Of a stretch of 45,428 nt of DNA, positions 17,776 to 26,556 are shown piece by piece. The notes under the pieces are model-generated. The model was given only the letters and a program-made list of their open reading frames with translations. It was not told the DNA's origin and did no database searches. Source of the stretch: Syntrophorhabdales bacterium (lineage in GTDB: Bacteria; Desulfobacterota; Syntrophorhabdia; Syntrophorhabdales; Syntrophorhabdaceae). The stretch is from contig JAGPMK010000009.1 of NCBI GenBank assembly GCA_018052995.1, positions 1 through 45,428 on the forward strand, written 5' to 3'. The translations under genes and the position numbers were made by a program. Positions within the stretch are counted from its first letter, which is position 1. Each line of letters begins with the position of its first letter.

Positions 17776-20053
17776 ATATCTTTTTATCCTCCACCTTTAT
17801 GATCCTTGTAAATTCATTCCCTTGAATATATCTTTTTATCCTATCTGTCTTTAGTGAATAGAATATCTTTTTATTTCTCCTTAAAAGCAGATTAACCCCC
17901 TCATGGAAGATACCTTTTTCTGTTATAAGTATATAGGTATACTCTTTTTTTATGTTTTTTAAACTCTCAGTAAAGAACTCGTATATTTTTATCCCCTTTG
18001 GCAGAAATCTATTTATCTTTTTAACCATGTCCTTGTTGATCATTTGATAATCTTTTGTCTCTATCTCAATAAATTCACACACAGTTTCAATCCCTAATGG
18101 CAATGCATCAGACATGGTTATCCTTGGTATAGGATGATACCTGCCCTTCATTTGCAGGCCAATCCCAGAGGCCCTAAATGCCCTTAGAAGCATATTCATA
18201 GTATCCAGCTGCCCAATATATCTCGAGACACCGTATTTTCCATAACGAAAGGTAACCTTTTTTGCATCACCGCTTTCATGTACCTGTATCTCCTCGGGTC
18301 TCTGTTTATCTCCATCTCGTATCTCTTTTGCCCTCTGCCCTTTATCTCCTGCCACCTGCCCTACACAGCCCAATCCGCATCCACTGCATGATGAATAACA
18401 GTTTGGGGTTAGATATCCCTCTTCAGCATTCTCAAGCTCTTTCACAAGAAATGATCTTTCAATACCCGTGTCAATGAAATCCCACGGGAGGTGTTGAAAC
18501 GGGTCTTTCTTGTCCAGATATTGCCTTACATCCAGATTTTTTTCTCTAAACCAGTCGAGATAGTATTCTGGCTTGAAAAATTCATTCCACGCCTCAAGTC
18601 TTATATCCCTCTCTACAAGGTATTCAAATAGCTGTAGTAGGGTGGCATCGCCCCTTGTAAGAAGTGCCTCTATAATACTTCTCTTTATATCCCTGTAGTT
18701 AACCTTTATGCCAGTGCCTTTTAATGAGGTTTTTATAATATGTATCTTTTCTCGCAATATCTCCTCATCCTCCATTGCCAACCACTGAAAGGGTGTATGG
18801 GGTTTGGGGACAAAGGGCGATATGGCAAGATTTATATTTATACCAGCCTTCTTAAATTCCCTTATTATCTCCTTTATACTAGTGAGATCCCCCTCTTTCT
18901 CCCAGGGAAAACCGGTCATAAGATAAAATTTGAGGTTTCTCCAGCCATATCTTTTAAGGGTTGGTATCTGGTCTATCAGGTATCCTATGTCTATATCCTT
19001 ATTTAGTCTATATCTTAGGTTGGAGGATGATGCCTCAATAGCAAAGGTAAAGCCAGTCCTTGCCATACCCCCTATGGTCACGATATCCCCTTCCTTTAAA
19101 GAGCCGATTTTTAGTGAGGGAAGGGATAAAGAGATATTTTTAAACCTCTCCTTTACATAATTGATAATCTCTGATAGGCCGCTATAATCACCTGTGCTTA
19201 AAGATAAAAGGGATAATTCCTCATAACCTGTGTTTTTTAGCGCTGTCTCTATTATCTCTTTTATCTTTTCAACAGGCCGTTCCCTGTAGGGTCTATACCC
19301 GAAACCTGCTATACAGAAACGGCATCCATTACCGCAGCCCCTTGAAACCTCAATATTGAGCCTGTTGTGTATACTCCCTGTAACTGGCAAGGATGGCCTT
19401 ACAGGATGAAAAGAATCGTTAAGGTCTTTTACAAAGAGCCTTTTAACCTTTGTTCTTTTGAATAAAGGCGAGTATACACCATCAAACTCGGACAACCCTT
19501 TTATGATGTTTAGTCTTGTCTCCCCTTTTAAGAGTTTGTATCCCTTGAGTATTTCAGTGAGCGCCCCCTCTGCCTCACCTACAACAATAAGGTCAAAAAA
19601 AGCCTCAAAGGGGGTAGGATTTAGCATAAGTGGTCCCCCTCCTATTATTACAGGACCCCTTTCTCTCTCTGAAGACCTTAACCTTATACCTGATAACCTG
19701 AGCATATTAAGGACATTGGTTACATTCAATTCATATGTCAGGGAAAAACCTATTAGATCCATCATATTAAGGGGGGTCTTGGATTCGAGGGTAAAAAGGG
19801 GGAGGTTATTCTCCCTTAGATAGTTATCCATATCTATCCATGGCGCAAAACATCTCTCGCACCACACACCATCTATGCTGTTGGCAAGCTCATAGAGGAG
19901 AAAATGCCCATAGTATGACATCCCTACCTCATATATATCTGGGTAGCATAGGGCAAACCTAACCTTCACATCCTCTATGTTTTTGTATGTGTTGTTAGGT
20001 TCAACCCCAATATATCGTGCAGGTTTTGTTATATATCTTGGCAATATATTCAT
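17753..20053 (-). CDS. B12-binding-like radical SAM protein fused to DUF2344 (TIGR03960/TIGR03936 type)
   Basis: 766 residues. An N-terminal B12-binding-like region (YPDIYEVGMSYYGHFLLYELA; GGGPLMLNPTPFEAFFD) leads to a radical SAM core with CGNGCRFC (CxxxCxxC, about 239-246). A Cys-rich stretch, CYSSCSGCGLGC, precedes a hydrophilic linker of about 30 residues. The C-terminal DUF2344 domain follows (RYGKYGVSRYIGQLDTMNML). The substrate is unknown to me. The recurrent position just before rng in bacteria suggests work on RNA or the ribosome, which is inference. It is first in the minus-strand run. Confidence 0.88.
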   Translation of the reverse strand: MNILPRYITKPARYIGVEPNNTYKNIEDVKVRFALCYPDIYEVGMSYYGHFLLYELANSIDGVWCERCFAPWIDMDNYLRENNLPLFTLESKTPLNMMDLIGFSLTYELNVTNVLNMLRLSGIRLRSSERERGPVIIGGGPLMLNPTPFEAFFDLIVVGEAEGALTEILKGYKLLKGETRLNIIKGLSEFDGVYSPLFKRTKVKRLFVKDLNDSFHPVRPSLPVTGSIHNRLNIEVSRGCGNGCRFCIAGFGYRPYRERPVEKIKEIIETALKNTGYEELSLLSLSTGDYSGLSEIINYVKERFKNISLSLPSLKIGSLKEGDIVTIGGMARTGFTFAIEASSSNLRYRLNKDIDIGYLIDQIPTLKRYGWRNLKFYLMTGFPWEKEGDLTSIKEIIREFKKAGININLAISPFVPKPHTPFQWLAMEDEEILREKIHIIKTSLKGTGIKVNYRDIKRSIIEALLTRGDATLLQLFEYLVERDIRLEAWNEFFKPEYYLDWFREKNLDVRQYLDKKDPFQHLPWDFIDTGIERSFLVKELENAEEGYLTPNCYSSCSGCGLGCVGQVAGDKGQRAKEIRDGDKQRPEEIQVHESGDAKKVTFRYGKYGVSRYIGQLDTMNMLLRAFRASGIGLQMKGRYHPIPRITMSDALPLGIETVCEFIEIETKDYQMINKDMVKKINRFLPKGIKIYEFFTESLKNIKKEYTYILITEKGIFHEGVNLLLRRNKKIFYSLKTDRIKRYIQGNEFTRIIKVEDKKIYGIRADN

Positions 20054-20117
20054 CGTTTTTCTTCATACACCGAACGCGGAATATCTATAATACTGGTGGA
20101 TGTTTTTTTAATGTCCT

Positions 20118-20159
20118 TTAGGTTTTATGATATGGCGCTAGCAGTTTTATAAAACCTAA
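20118..20159. repeat. Eleven-pair inverted repeat in the spacer upstream of the radical SAM gene
   Basis: TTAGGTTTTAT at 20118-20128 is matched perfectly by ATAAAACCTAA at 20149-20159, with a 20-base loop. No T-run follows on either strand, so it does not look like an intrinsic terminator. It lies in the 236-base gap between the phosphohexomutase stop and the radical SAM start. It could be an operator or leader structure. The rest of the gap holds only weak -10-like boxes on the minus strand. Confidence 0.5.
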
Positions 20160-20289
20160 CCAGATAATATACCCTTAAACTTTTCTGTTTATAGGATTCA
20201 AGTGTATGGCTGTTCATGGATTACAGGCCACCAACTATTTTTTTACGATATTCAATCATCTATATTCTGCATTCTGTGTATAGGTTTTT

Positions 20290-21645
20290 TTAAAAGTCAG
20301 CCATTATCCTCTTTAGGTCATCTGTTACCATTTTCTTTATCCTCTCAAGTGCCTCCTCTGTTTCTGCCTCAAACCTCAGGACAAGAACAGGCTGGGTGTT
20401 AGAGGCCCTTACAAGACCCCATCCATCATCCAGCAACACCCTTACCCCATCTATATCAATAATATTGTATCTCTCCCTGTAGTAATCTGTAAGTTTTTTT
20501 ACCACATGGAATTTAATGCTGTCGGGGCATTCAATCCTTATCTCAGGGGTTGAGTAGAGCCTTGGCAGGTCCTTTAAAAATTCTGACACAGGCCTACCAT
20601 CTTTTTCCATTATCTCTATAAGTCTGAGGGATGCATAGATAGCATCATCATATCCAAAAAACCTGTCTGCAAAAAACATGTGACCACTCATCTCCCCACC
20701 AAGGACAGCGTTTAATTCCTTCATCTTCTGTTTAATCAACGAGTGGCCTGCCTTCCACATAACAGCCCTGCCACCATGTTTTTCTATATCATCATAAAGG
20801 TTTTTTGAGCACTTCACCTCTGAAACAAAATATGCACCAGGCCTTTCCTTGAATATATCCCTGGCAAATATAATCATGAGGTAATCACCCCAGATGATAT
20901 TCCCTTCATTATCCACAACACCTATCCTGTCTCCATCGCCATCATATCCTATACCTATATCCGCCTTGTTTTTGAGGACTGTCTCTCTTAGCATAACTAC
21001 GTTCTTCTCAACAGTGGGGTCAGGGAAATGATTGGGGAAATGACCATCCACATCACAGAAAAGATCAATGACATCCTGCCCCATCTCCCTCATAATCGGC
21101 ACAGCCACAACGCCCGCAACACCATTGCCGGCATCTACAACTATTTTAAAACTTTTGCTGATCTTTATGTTTTTCCTTAAGTAATTATAATAGTCTTCTA
21201 CAATATTGCCATATTCTCTACATATGCCCTTCCCTTTTATAAATCTCTCAGCCTCTATTATCCTTCTTATATCCTGTATCTCCTCACCAAAGAGGGTTGT
21301 CTTGCCAAATGCCACTTTAAATCCATTGAATTCTGGCGGGTTATGGCTTCCTGTGATCATTATTCCGCCCTCCACATCCATATTGAATAGAGAAAAATAA
21401 AAAAGCGGGGTAGGACACTGGCCTAGATCAATAACATCTATCCCTGATTCTGTCATCCCCTCTACTATGAGATTTTTTAGGTGTTCTGAGCTAAGCCTTC
21501 CATCCCTTCCCACAGATGCCTTTCTTTTGCCCCTTTCCTGCATGTATGTGGCGAATGCCCTGCCAATATCTTTTACCACATCATCGGTTAGATCCCTTTC
21601 AACAGTTCCTCTTATATCATATTCCCTGAATATCTCCTTGTTCAT
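20290..21645 (-). CDS. Phosphomannomutase/phosphoglucomutase
   Basis: About 451 residues, alpha-D-phosphohexomutase family. The phosphoserine loop is ITGSHNPPEFNGFK (about residue 97), the metal loop DGDGDR (about 234), the sugar-binding loop GGEMSGHMFFADRFFGYDD, and the C-terminal phosphate loop RASNTQPVLVLRFEAE. It interconverts hexose 1- and 6-phosphates for polysaccharide precursors. The longest frame starts at 21657, but GGAGGT sits five bases before the internal ATG 21645, which gives MNKEIFREYDIRG, the usual N-terminus. Mannose versus glucose preference cannot be told. Confidence 0.92.
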   Translation of the reverse strand: MNKEIFREYDIRGTVERDLTDDVVKDIGRAFATYMQERGKRKASVGRDGRLSSEHLKNLIVEGMTESGIDVIDLGQCPTPLFYFSLFNMDVEGGIMITGSHNPPEFNGFKVAFGKTTLFGEEIQDIRRIIEAERFIKGKGICREYGNIVEDYYNYLRKNIKISKSFKIVVDAGNGVAGVVAVPIMREMGQDVIDLFCDVDGHFPNHFPDPTVEKNVVMLRETVLKNKADIGIGYDGDGDRIGVVDNEGNIIWGDYLMIIFARDIFKERPGAYFVSEVKCSKNLYDDIEKHGGRAVMWKAGHSLIKQKMKELNAVLGGEMSGHMFFADRFFGYDDAIYASLRLIEIMEKDGRPVSEFLKDLPRLYSTPEIRIECPDSIKFHVVKKLTDYYRERYNIIDIDGVRVLLDDGWGLVRASNTQPVLVLRFEAETEEALERIKKMVTDDLKRIMADF

Positions 21646-21692
21646 CTTTACCTCCATCCAGTTTTATATAAAATCTCTATCTCTTGCCTACA

Positions 21693-21730
21693 TTTTAAGG
21701 CCTTTGTGAGACTTCATGAAGGTCTTAAAA
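21693..21730. repeat. Twelve-pair hairpin in the divergent spacer before the LOG gene
   Basis: TTTTAAGGCCTT (21693-21704) pairs with AAGGTCTTAAAA (21719-21730), eleven Watson-Crick pairs plus one G-T, around a 14-base loop. Part of the right arm recurs as a near-direct repeat (TTCATGGGTCTTAA) at about 21774-21787. The same DNA on the minus strand is open as a short peptide frame ending at an in-frame TAG. The hairpin and the frame may be alternative readings of the same bases. Confidence 0.4.
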
Positions 21731-21831
21731 TCCATCACCACAGCGGGTTTAATGATGTGTCCAGTCTTCGATTTCATGGGTCTTAACGCAATATTTTTAA
21801 ACAAGAGTCTGTGGTTGCCTTAATAATTAAG

Positions 21832-21860
21832 TTGACATACATACGGCTTATAAATAATAT
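21832..21860 (+). promoter_or_regulatory. Strong sigma-70 promoter for the LOG-family gene
   Basis: The -35 TTGACA (21832-21837) and -10 TAATAT (21855-21860) are separated by exactly 17 bases. This is the closest match to consensus in the window. Transcription should start near 21867, about 33 bases before ATG 21900, with AAGGGG as the ribosome site. Confidence 0.8.
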
Positions 21861-21899
21861 ATGTAAATGCTCAAAATCTCAAGATAAAAAGGGGATGGC

Positions 21900-22550
21900 A
21901 TGGAAAAACAATATGTTATAGAGGACTTTACATTAAAGGATGCATGGAGACTGTTCCGCATAATGGCAGAGTTTGTTGATGGTTTTGAAGACCTCTCTGA
22001 TGTCCACCCTGCTGTAAGTATTTTTGGCAGTGCCAGATGCATAAAGGGCGATGTCCTCTATGAAAAGGCATTAAAGCTCGCAAAAATCCTTGCAAAGAAT
22101 GGATTCAATATAATAACCGGTGGTGGTGGTGGTGTAATGGAGGCGGCAAATAGGGGGGCAAAAGAGGGTGGTGCAAAATCTGTAGGGTTAAATATCGAGC
22201 TGCCTTTTGAACAGAAACCCAATCCCTATTCTAATATCAGGCTGAGCTTCCGTTATTTTTTTGTAAGAAAGGTCATGTTTATAAAGTATGCTGTAGCCTA
22301 CGTGGTCCTACCTGGTGGCTTTGGGACCCTTGATGAATGCTTCGAGGCAATAACCCTTATACAGACCAAGAAGGTTAAGCCCTTTCCTGTTATTTTGATG
22401 GATTCTTCTTATTGGGATGGGCTTATTAACTGGATTAAAAACACCCTTCTTGACACAGGCAAGATATCCCCTGGGGACATTAATATTTTTAAGGTAATGG
22501 ATGAACCAGAAGAGGTTGTTGAATACATAAAAAGGTTTATAATCCTCTGA
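21900..22550 (+). CDS. LOG family (TIGR00730) nucleotide phosphoribohydrolase-like protein
   Basis: 216 residues. Family motifs are FGSARC near the start of the fold, ITGGGGGVMEAANRGAKEGG, the Arg-Lys pair in FVRKVMFIKY, and the signature PGGFGTLDE. LOG proteins release the base from nucleoside 5'-monophosphates and have long been mislabelled lysine decarboxylases. The substrate here is not known. An N-terminal extension of about 40 residues (EDFTLKDAWRLFRIMAEFVD) precedes the core, as in the longer TIGR00730 members. It is a single-gene unit with its own strong promoter, convergent with trmI. Confidence 0.9.
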   Translation: MEKQYVIEDFTLKDAWRLFRIMAEFVDGFEDLSDVHPAVSIFGSARCIKGDVLYEKALKLAKILAKNGFNIITGGGGGVMEAANRGAKEGGAKSVGLNIELPFEQKPNPYSNIRLSFRYFFVRKVMFIKYAVAYVVLPGGFGTLDECFEAITLIQTKKVKPFPVILMDSSYWDGLINWIKNTLLDTGKISPGDINIFKVMDEPEEVVEYIKRFIIL

Positions 22551-22557
22551 TTTTTGT

Positions 22558-23316
22558 TTAGATGAGTTTTCTTGCGAATATCAGATAACCTGTGTGGGCA
22601 ACCATCCTGTCAAAGGGTCTTACCCTTTCACTTACTGTCTTGTATCTACGTAGGAGTATCTCTATTATTTCTACATCACCGAAACCATTATGATTATCAA
22701 ACGCCCTGAGGATCTCCGATATCTGATTCGCAGTAGGCACTATCATCCCGATAGCGCCACTTGCTCTTAGTAGATTCCATAGATGTCCAATTAAATGCCA
22801 TGGTTCCCTTACATCTATAAATAGAGAATCAAAGTCTGATTCATTGAAATCCAGTATATCAGCATTTATAAGCCTCACATTATCAAATATGCAGAAACGC
22901 TCAATATTCTTTTTTGCGTTTTTAAAATGCCTCTCTTCCTTTTCTATGGTGGTTATCCTGCCTTGGCTACCCGCTAAGGCAGAAAGCATGATGGTTAGTG
23001 CCCCGCTTCCCGTTCCTGTTTCAAGGATATTAGAGCCATTTTTAATATCCAGTTTCATACATATGAAGGCCGCATCCTTTGGATATATAATCTGGGTATC
23101 TCTCTTTACACCAAACATGATTATATCTTCAATGGTGGGTCTATATACTTCGTATTCACCGTATCTTTTCCCAAAGGGATTACCGAGAAGATCTGTGAAT
23201 GGTAGCGTCCCTCCTTTGCCACTAAATACCTTATTTTCCTCTACCTTTTTCAGATACCTTCTCTCTTTGTGGCATATCAAGACAAGGTCGTTATTTTCTA
23301 TTCTTTTTTCTTCCAT
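22558..23316 (-). CDS. trmI: tRNA (adenine-N1) methyltransferase, TrmI/GCD14 family
   Basis: 252 residues. The N-terminal beta domain includes GKGGTLPFTDLLGNPFGKRYG and YRPTIEDIIMFGVKRDTQIIYPKD, typical of TrmI. The SAM motif is LETGTGSGALTIMLS (about residue 98). It methylates A58 in the tRNA T loop, using SAM. It is last in a minus-strand run with nucleotide-sugar genes, 17 bases after the small Cys-motif gene. The link may be positional rather than functional. Confidence 0.9.
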   Translation of the reverse strand: MEEKRIENNDLVLICHKERRYLKKVEENKVFSGKGGTLPFTDLLGNPFGKRYGEYEVYRPTIEDIIMFGVKRDTQIIYPKDAAFICMKLDIKNGSNILETGTGSGALTIMLSALAGSQGRITTIEKEERHFKNAKKNIERFCIFDNVRLINADILDFNESDFDSLFIDVREPWHLIGHLWNLLRASGAIGMIVPTANQISEILRAFDNHNGFGDVEIIEILLRRYKTVSERVRPFDRMVAHTGYLIFARKLI

Positions 23317-23333
23317 GGTCTTTCGCTTGGATC

Positions 23334-23573
23334 TCAGGGATTTAAAGGACGGGTATAGATGACCTTATATCGTTCTCTATCTGCATCGAGGCACACTGTG
23401 CAGCCTTTTTCACAGCAGGTATCATCTTTTAATTCCTCTTTAGCCTGAAGCGGTTCTAAAAGCACTTCAAAGCCTATCTCCCTGTAGAGTTCAGACATCT
23501 CGGATAGTCTAGGTTCAGAGGCAACAAATCTCTTTTCCCAACCATCTTTTTTAAGTATCTCTTCCCTGGTCAT
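23334..23573 (-). CDS. Small conserved-looking protein with a CCxxGCxxC motif
   Basis: 79 residues from ATG 23573, whose ATGA overlaps the decarboxylase stop. A longer frame exists to 23663 but lies inside that gene. The N-terminus is hydrophilic ([20 protein letters not shown]), the middle could be helical ([20 protein letters not shown]), and the C-terminus carries [20 protein letters not shown]. The four clustered Cys suggest zinc or an iron-sulfur cluster. I do not recognise the family. Coupling between UXS and trmI suggests a real translated gene. Confidence 0.7.
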   Translation of the reverse strand: MTREEILKKDGWEKRFVASEPRLSEMSELYREIGFEVLLEPLQAKEELKDDTCCEKGCTVCLDADRERYKVIYTRPLNP

Positions 23574-24598
23574 TTTTTTGTCTTTACTGCAGCCCCTTTC
23601 TGTCCTGAAAAATATTCTATTGTTTTCGTAAGACCTTTTTCCAGAGGCACCTTTGGCTGCCATTTAAGATATTTTTTTGCCTTTGATATGTCAGGACACC
23701 TTCTTTTAGGGTCATCCTCAGGAAGCCTTTCGAATATTATCTCAGATTGTGAGCCTGTTATATCTATAATCCTTTTTGCAGTCTCAAGAATGGATACCTC
23801 CTGGGGATTTCCAAGGTTGACAGGCCCTGGAAGCCCTGAGAGATAAGGCTTTGTATAGTCCCTACCTTTTTTGTATTCGCCTGTATCATAATCCATCATT
23901 CTTATCATGCCCTCTATCATGTCATCTATATAGCAGAAAGACCTCGTCTGGGTTCCATCCCCGTATATTGTTATGGGTTCACTTTTTATTGCCTGGACAA
24001 TAAAGTTGCTTATAACCCTGCCATCATCAGGTCTCATCCTTGGCCCGTAGGTATTAAAGATCCTAATAACCTTTATGTCAACCCTGTTCTGTCTCATATA
24101 ATCAAAAAAAAGGGTTTCTGCAACCCTTTTACCCTCATCATAGCAGCTTCTTTTTCCTATAGGGTTTACATTGCCCCAGTATTCCTCTTTTTGGGGATGA
24201 ACCTCTGGGTCCCCGTAGACCTCACTTGTAGATGCCTGCATTATTCTTGCCCTTACCCTCTTTGCAAGTCCAAGCATGTTTAATGTCCCAAGGACATTTA
24301 CCTTAATAGTCTTTACAGGGTTATACTGATAGTGAATAGGGCTTGCAGGGCAGGCAAGATTGAATATCCAATCAACCTCAAGGAGGATAGGGTTTGTTAC
24401 ATCATGTCTTATGACCTCAAATCTTGGGTTTTTAATGATCTTGCCCAGATTGGATTTTGTACCTGTAAAGAAGTTATCAAGGGCAATGACCTCATGGCCA
24501 TCATTTATCAGCCTCTCACAGAGATGGGAGCCAATAAAACCGGCACCCCCTGTTACAAGAATCCTTTTTGGTTCATTATAAGAATGATAACTATACAT
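23570..24598 (-). CDS. UDP-glucuronate decarboxylase (UDP-xylose synthase)
   Basis: 342 residues, extended short-chain dehydrogenase. The NAD motif is [16 protein letters not shown], the active site YDEGKR (about 152) with [20 protein letters not shown], and [20 protein letters not shown] follows. These match UXS rather than epimerases. It converts UDP-glucuronate to UDP-xylose. The preceding gene supplies UDP-glucuronate, and the ATG lies eight bases inside it. The pair supports xylose in a surface glycan. Confidence 0.93.
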   Translation of the reverse strand: MYSYHSYNEPKRILVTGGAGFIGSHLCERLINDGHEVIALDNFFTGTKSNLGKIIKNPRFEVIRHDVTNPILLEVDWIFNLACPASPIHYQYNPVKTIKVNVLGTLNMLGLAKRVRARIMQASTSEVYGDPEVHPQKEEYWGNVNPIGKRSCYDEGKRVAETLFFDYMRQNRVDIKVIRIFNTYGPRMRPDDGRVISNFIVQAIKSEPITIYGDGTQTRSFCYIDDMIEGMIRMMDYDTGEYKKGRDYTKPYLSGLPGPVNLGNPQEVSILETAKRIIDITGSQSEIIFERLPEDDPKRRCPDISKAKKYLKWQPKVPLEKGLTKTIEYFSGQKGAAVKTKK

Positions 24599-25919
24599 TT
24601 TTTCTGCCTATACATGTGTATTTAAAGCCAAGTTCAAGCATCTTCTTAGGGTTATACTGGTTTCTTCCATCAAATATGACCGCTGATTTCATGAGTGCTT
24701 TCATCTTTTCAAAGTCAGGCTCCCTGAAAGAGAGCCATTCAGTGACAAGGATAAGACAGTCTGCATCTTTCAGGACATCATATTGATTTTGCCCAAAGGT
24801 GATGTTTTTATTCCCTTTGAATATGCCACGGGCAACCTCCATGGCCTTGGGGTCAAAGAGATTGCAGAAACCCCCTTTTTTTGTAAGGGTATCAACTATA
24901 TATATGGAGGGTGCCTCCCTCATGTCATCTGTGTTTGGTTTGAATGCAAGCCCCCATATGGCAAATATCTTATCTTTTACGTTGTTATTATAAAAATTCA
25001 ATATCTTTTCAGTAAAGGCGATCCTCTGTTCCTCATTTACCCTCATGACATCCTCTAATATCGTGGGGGTGTAACCGTAATTCTGTGATGTCTTGATCAA
25101 TGCCCTTACATCCTTGGGGAAGCATGACCCTCCAAAACCAACACCTGGAAAAAGGAATTTTGGTCCTATTCTTGAATCACTGCCTATACCCCTCATGACC
25201 ATCATAACATCAGCACCAACCCTTTCGCATATTGTTGCTATTTGGTTCATAAAGGATATCCTTGTTGCAAGCATGGCGTTCGCCGTATATTTTGTCATCT
25301 CGCTTGACCTTATATCCATAACAAGAAATGGTGCACCTGTTCTCACATAGGGGTTATATAACTCCCTGAGTATCTCCTCTACCCTTCCATGCTCCACGCC
25401 TATTACAACACGCTCAGGCCTCATACAGTCCTCCACAGCCATACCCTCTTTAAGGAATTCAGGGTTTGATGCTATATCAAAGGACACGTCAGCCTTTCTT
25501 TTTTCCAGCTCTCTGGATATGGTCTCCTTAACCATCTCGCATGTCCCCACAGGAACTGTTGATTTCACCACAATTATCCTGTACTTCTCTAGGTATTTTC
25601 CAATATTTTGCGCTACATCCTGGACATATTTCAGGTCAGCAGAGCCGTCTTCGTCCTGAGGTGTATTAACACATATAAAGATAATCAAACCATGCTCAAC
25701 TGCCTCTTTTATATCTGTTGAGAATCTCAGCCTGCCCTCCTTAAGGTTGTTTTTCACAAGCTCCCCAAGCTGAGGTTCGTATATGGGGATAATGCCTTTT
25801 TTTAATCTTTCTATCTTTCTCTTATCAATATCCATACATATCACATCATTGCCTGTCTCAGCAAAACATGCACCTGTGACAAGACCCACATAGCCAACAC
25901 CTATCACCGATATATGCAT
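24591..25919 (-). CDS. ugd: UDP-glucose 6-dehydrogenase
   Basis: 442 residues. The N-terminal NAD motif is [20 protein letters not shown], the catalytic Cys lies in [14 protein letters not shown] (about 264), and the C-terminal domain includes [18 protein letters not shown]. It oxidises UDP-glucose to UDP-glucuronate. ATG 25919 has GCGGAGG at good spacing. It is first gene of the minus run ugd-UXS-small Cys protein-trmI, divergent from rimP. Confidence 0.95.
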   Translation of the reverse strand: MHISVIGVGYVGLVTGACFAETGNDVICMDIDKRKIERLKKGIIPIYEPQLGELVKNNLKEGRLRFSTDIKEAVEHGLIIFICVNTPQDEDGSADLKYVQDVAQNIGKYLEKYRIIVVKSTVPVGTCEMVKETISRELEKRKADVSFDIASNPEFLKEGMAVEDCMRPERVVIGVEHGRVEEILRELYNPYVRTGAPFLVMDIRSSEMTKYTANAMLATRISFMNQIATICERVGADVMMVMRGIGSDSRIGPKFLFPGVGFGGSCFPKDVRALIKTSQNYGYTPTILEDVMRVNEEQRIAFTEKILNFYNNNVKDKIFAIWGLAFKPNTDDMREAPSIYIVDTLTKKGGFCNLFDPKAMEVARGIFKGNKNITFGQNQYDVLKDADCLILVTEWLSFREPDFEKMKALMKSAVIFDGRNQYNPKKMLELGFKYTCIGRKNV

Positions 25920-25982
25920 ACAGCCTCCGCTTTTTTCATTTTTTTACCCTGCATAACCTGTTAAAGTCAATAAAAATGAGGC

Positions 25983-26011
25983 TTGAAATACTTAGGCATT
26001 TATGCTAAATT
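25983..26011 (+). promoter_or_regulatory. Candidate promoter for the rimP-nusA-infB run
   Basis: TTGAAA (25983-25988) and TAAATT (26006-26011) are 17 bases apart in the divergent spacer. Start would fall near 26018, so the hairpin at 26021 would be at the extreme 5' end of the RNA. The boxes are fair, not perfect. Confidence 0.4.
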
Positions 26012-26020
26012 TAAAAGGTT

Positions 26021-26044
26021 AAAGTGGGTTGAACCCGCTTTTTT
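26021..26044 (+). promoter_or_regulatory. Terminator-like leader hairpin upstream of rimP (rimP-leader-like)
   Basis: AAAGTGGG (26021-26028) pairs with CCCGCTTT (26034-26041), with one T-G pair and loop TTGAA, and a run of six T ends the structure. This is a short Rho-independent terminator shape placed 20 bases before ATG of rimP rather than after a gene. Similar G-rich hairpins with U-runs occur ahead of rimP-nusA operons in other bacteria. It could be an attenuator responding to NusA. Confidence 0.65.
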
Positions 26045-26064
26045 AGTTTAATGGCGGATATATT

Positions 26065-26535
26065 ATGATAGATGAGGTTGCAGAGACAATAAAAGAAAAG
26101 GTAAAAAAATGCCTTTCGCCAATAACAGAGGAATACGGGCTGGAGTTGGTTGATGTAGAATTCAAATCATCGGGTAAAAGATGGCTCCTGCGCATCTACA
26201 TTGATAAGCAAGGTGGTGTTGTCCTGTCGGATTGTGAGAATATAAGTAGGGAACTGAGCTCAATACTCGATGTTGAGGATTTTATATCCCATCCCTATGT
26301 CCTAGAGGTTTCGTCTCTAGGGCTTACAAGGCCATTAAAAACAAGACAAGATTTTATAAGGGCTAAAGGCAAAAAATGTAAGGTAATAACATCTAAAAAG
26401 ATTTATAATAAGAATGAATTCAAGGGCGAGATTACTGATGTAAAAGAGGATGAGATTGAGATTAAAGGAAAAATAGATGTATTTAATATACCGATATATG
26501 CTATAAAAAAGGCAAATTTAGAATTTGACCTATAA
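26065..26535 (+). CDS. rimP: Ribosome maturation factor RimP
   Basis: 156 residues. Family segments include YGLELVDVEFKSSGKRWLLR, DCENISRELSSILDVEDF and YVLEVSSLGLTRPLK, ending in the Sm-like C-terminal beta domain. It assists 30S subunit maturation. The ribosome site before ATG 26065 is weak (GGCGGA), consistent with control by the leader hairpin just upstream. It is followed 21 bases later by nusA, the standard order. Confidence 0.95.
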   Translation: MIDEVAETIKEKVKKCLSPITEEYGLELVDVEFKSSGKRWLLRIYIDKQGGVVLSDCENISRELSSILDVEDFISHPYVLEVSSLGLTRPLKTRQDFIRAKGKKCKVITSKKIYNKNEFKGEITDVKEDEIEIKGKIDVFNIPIYAIKKANLEFDL

Positions 26536-26556
26536 TAGACACAGATAGGGGTAGAA

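Noticed and set aside
17102-17854. 250-codon plus-strand frame
   Set aside because: It is the antisense shadow of rng, which has full motif support; the antisense peptide is Ser/Ile-rich with no domain.
21646-21657. Upstream ATG for the phosphohexomutase at 21657
   Set aside because: GGAGGT is positioned for ATG 21645, and the protein then starts like other family members.
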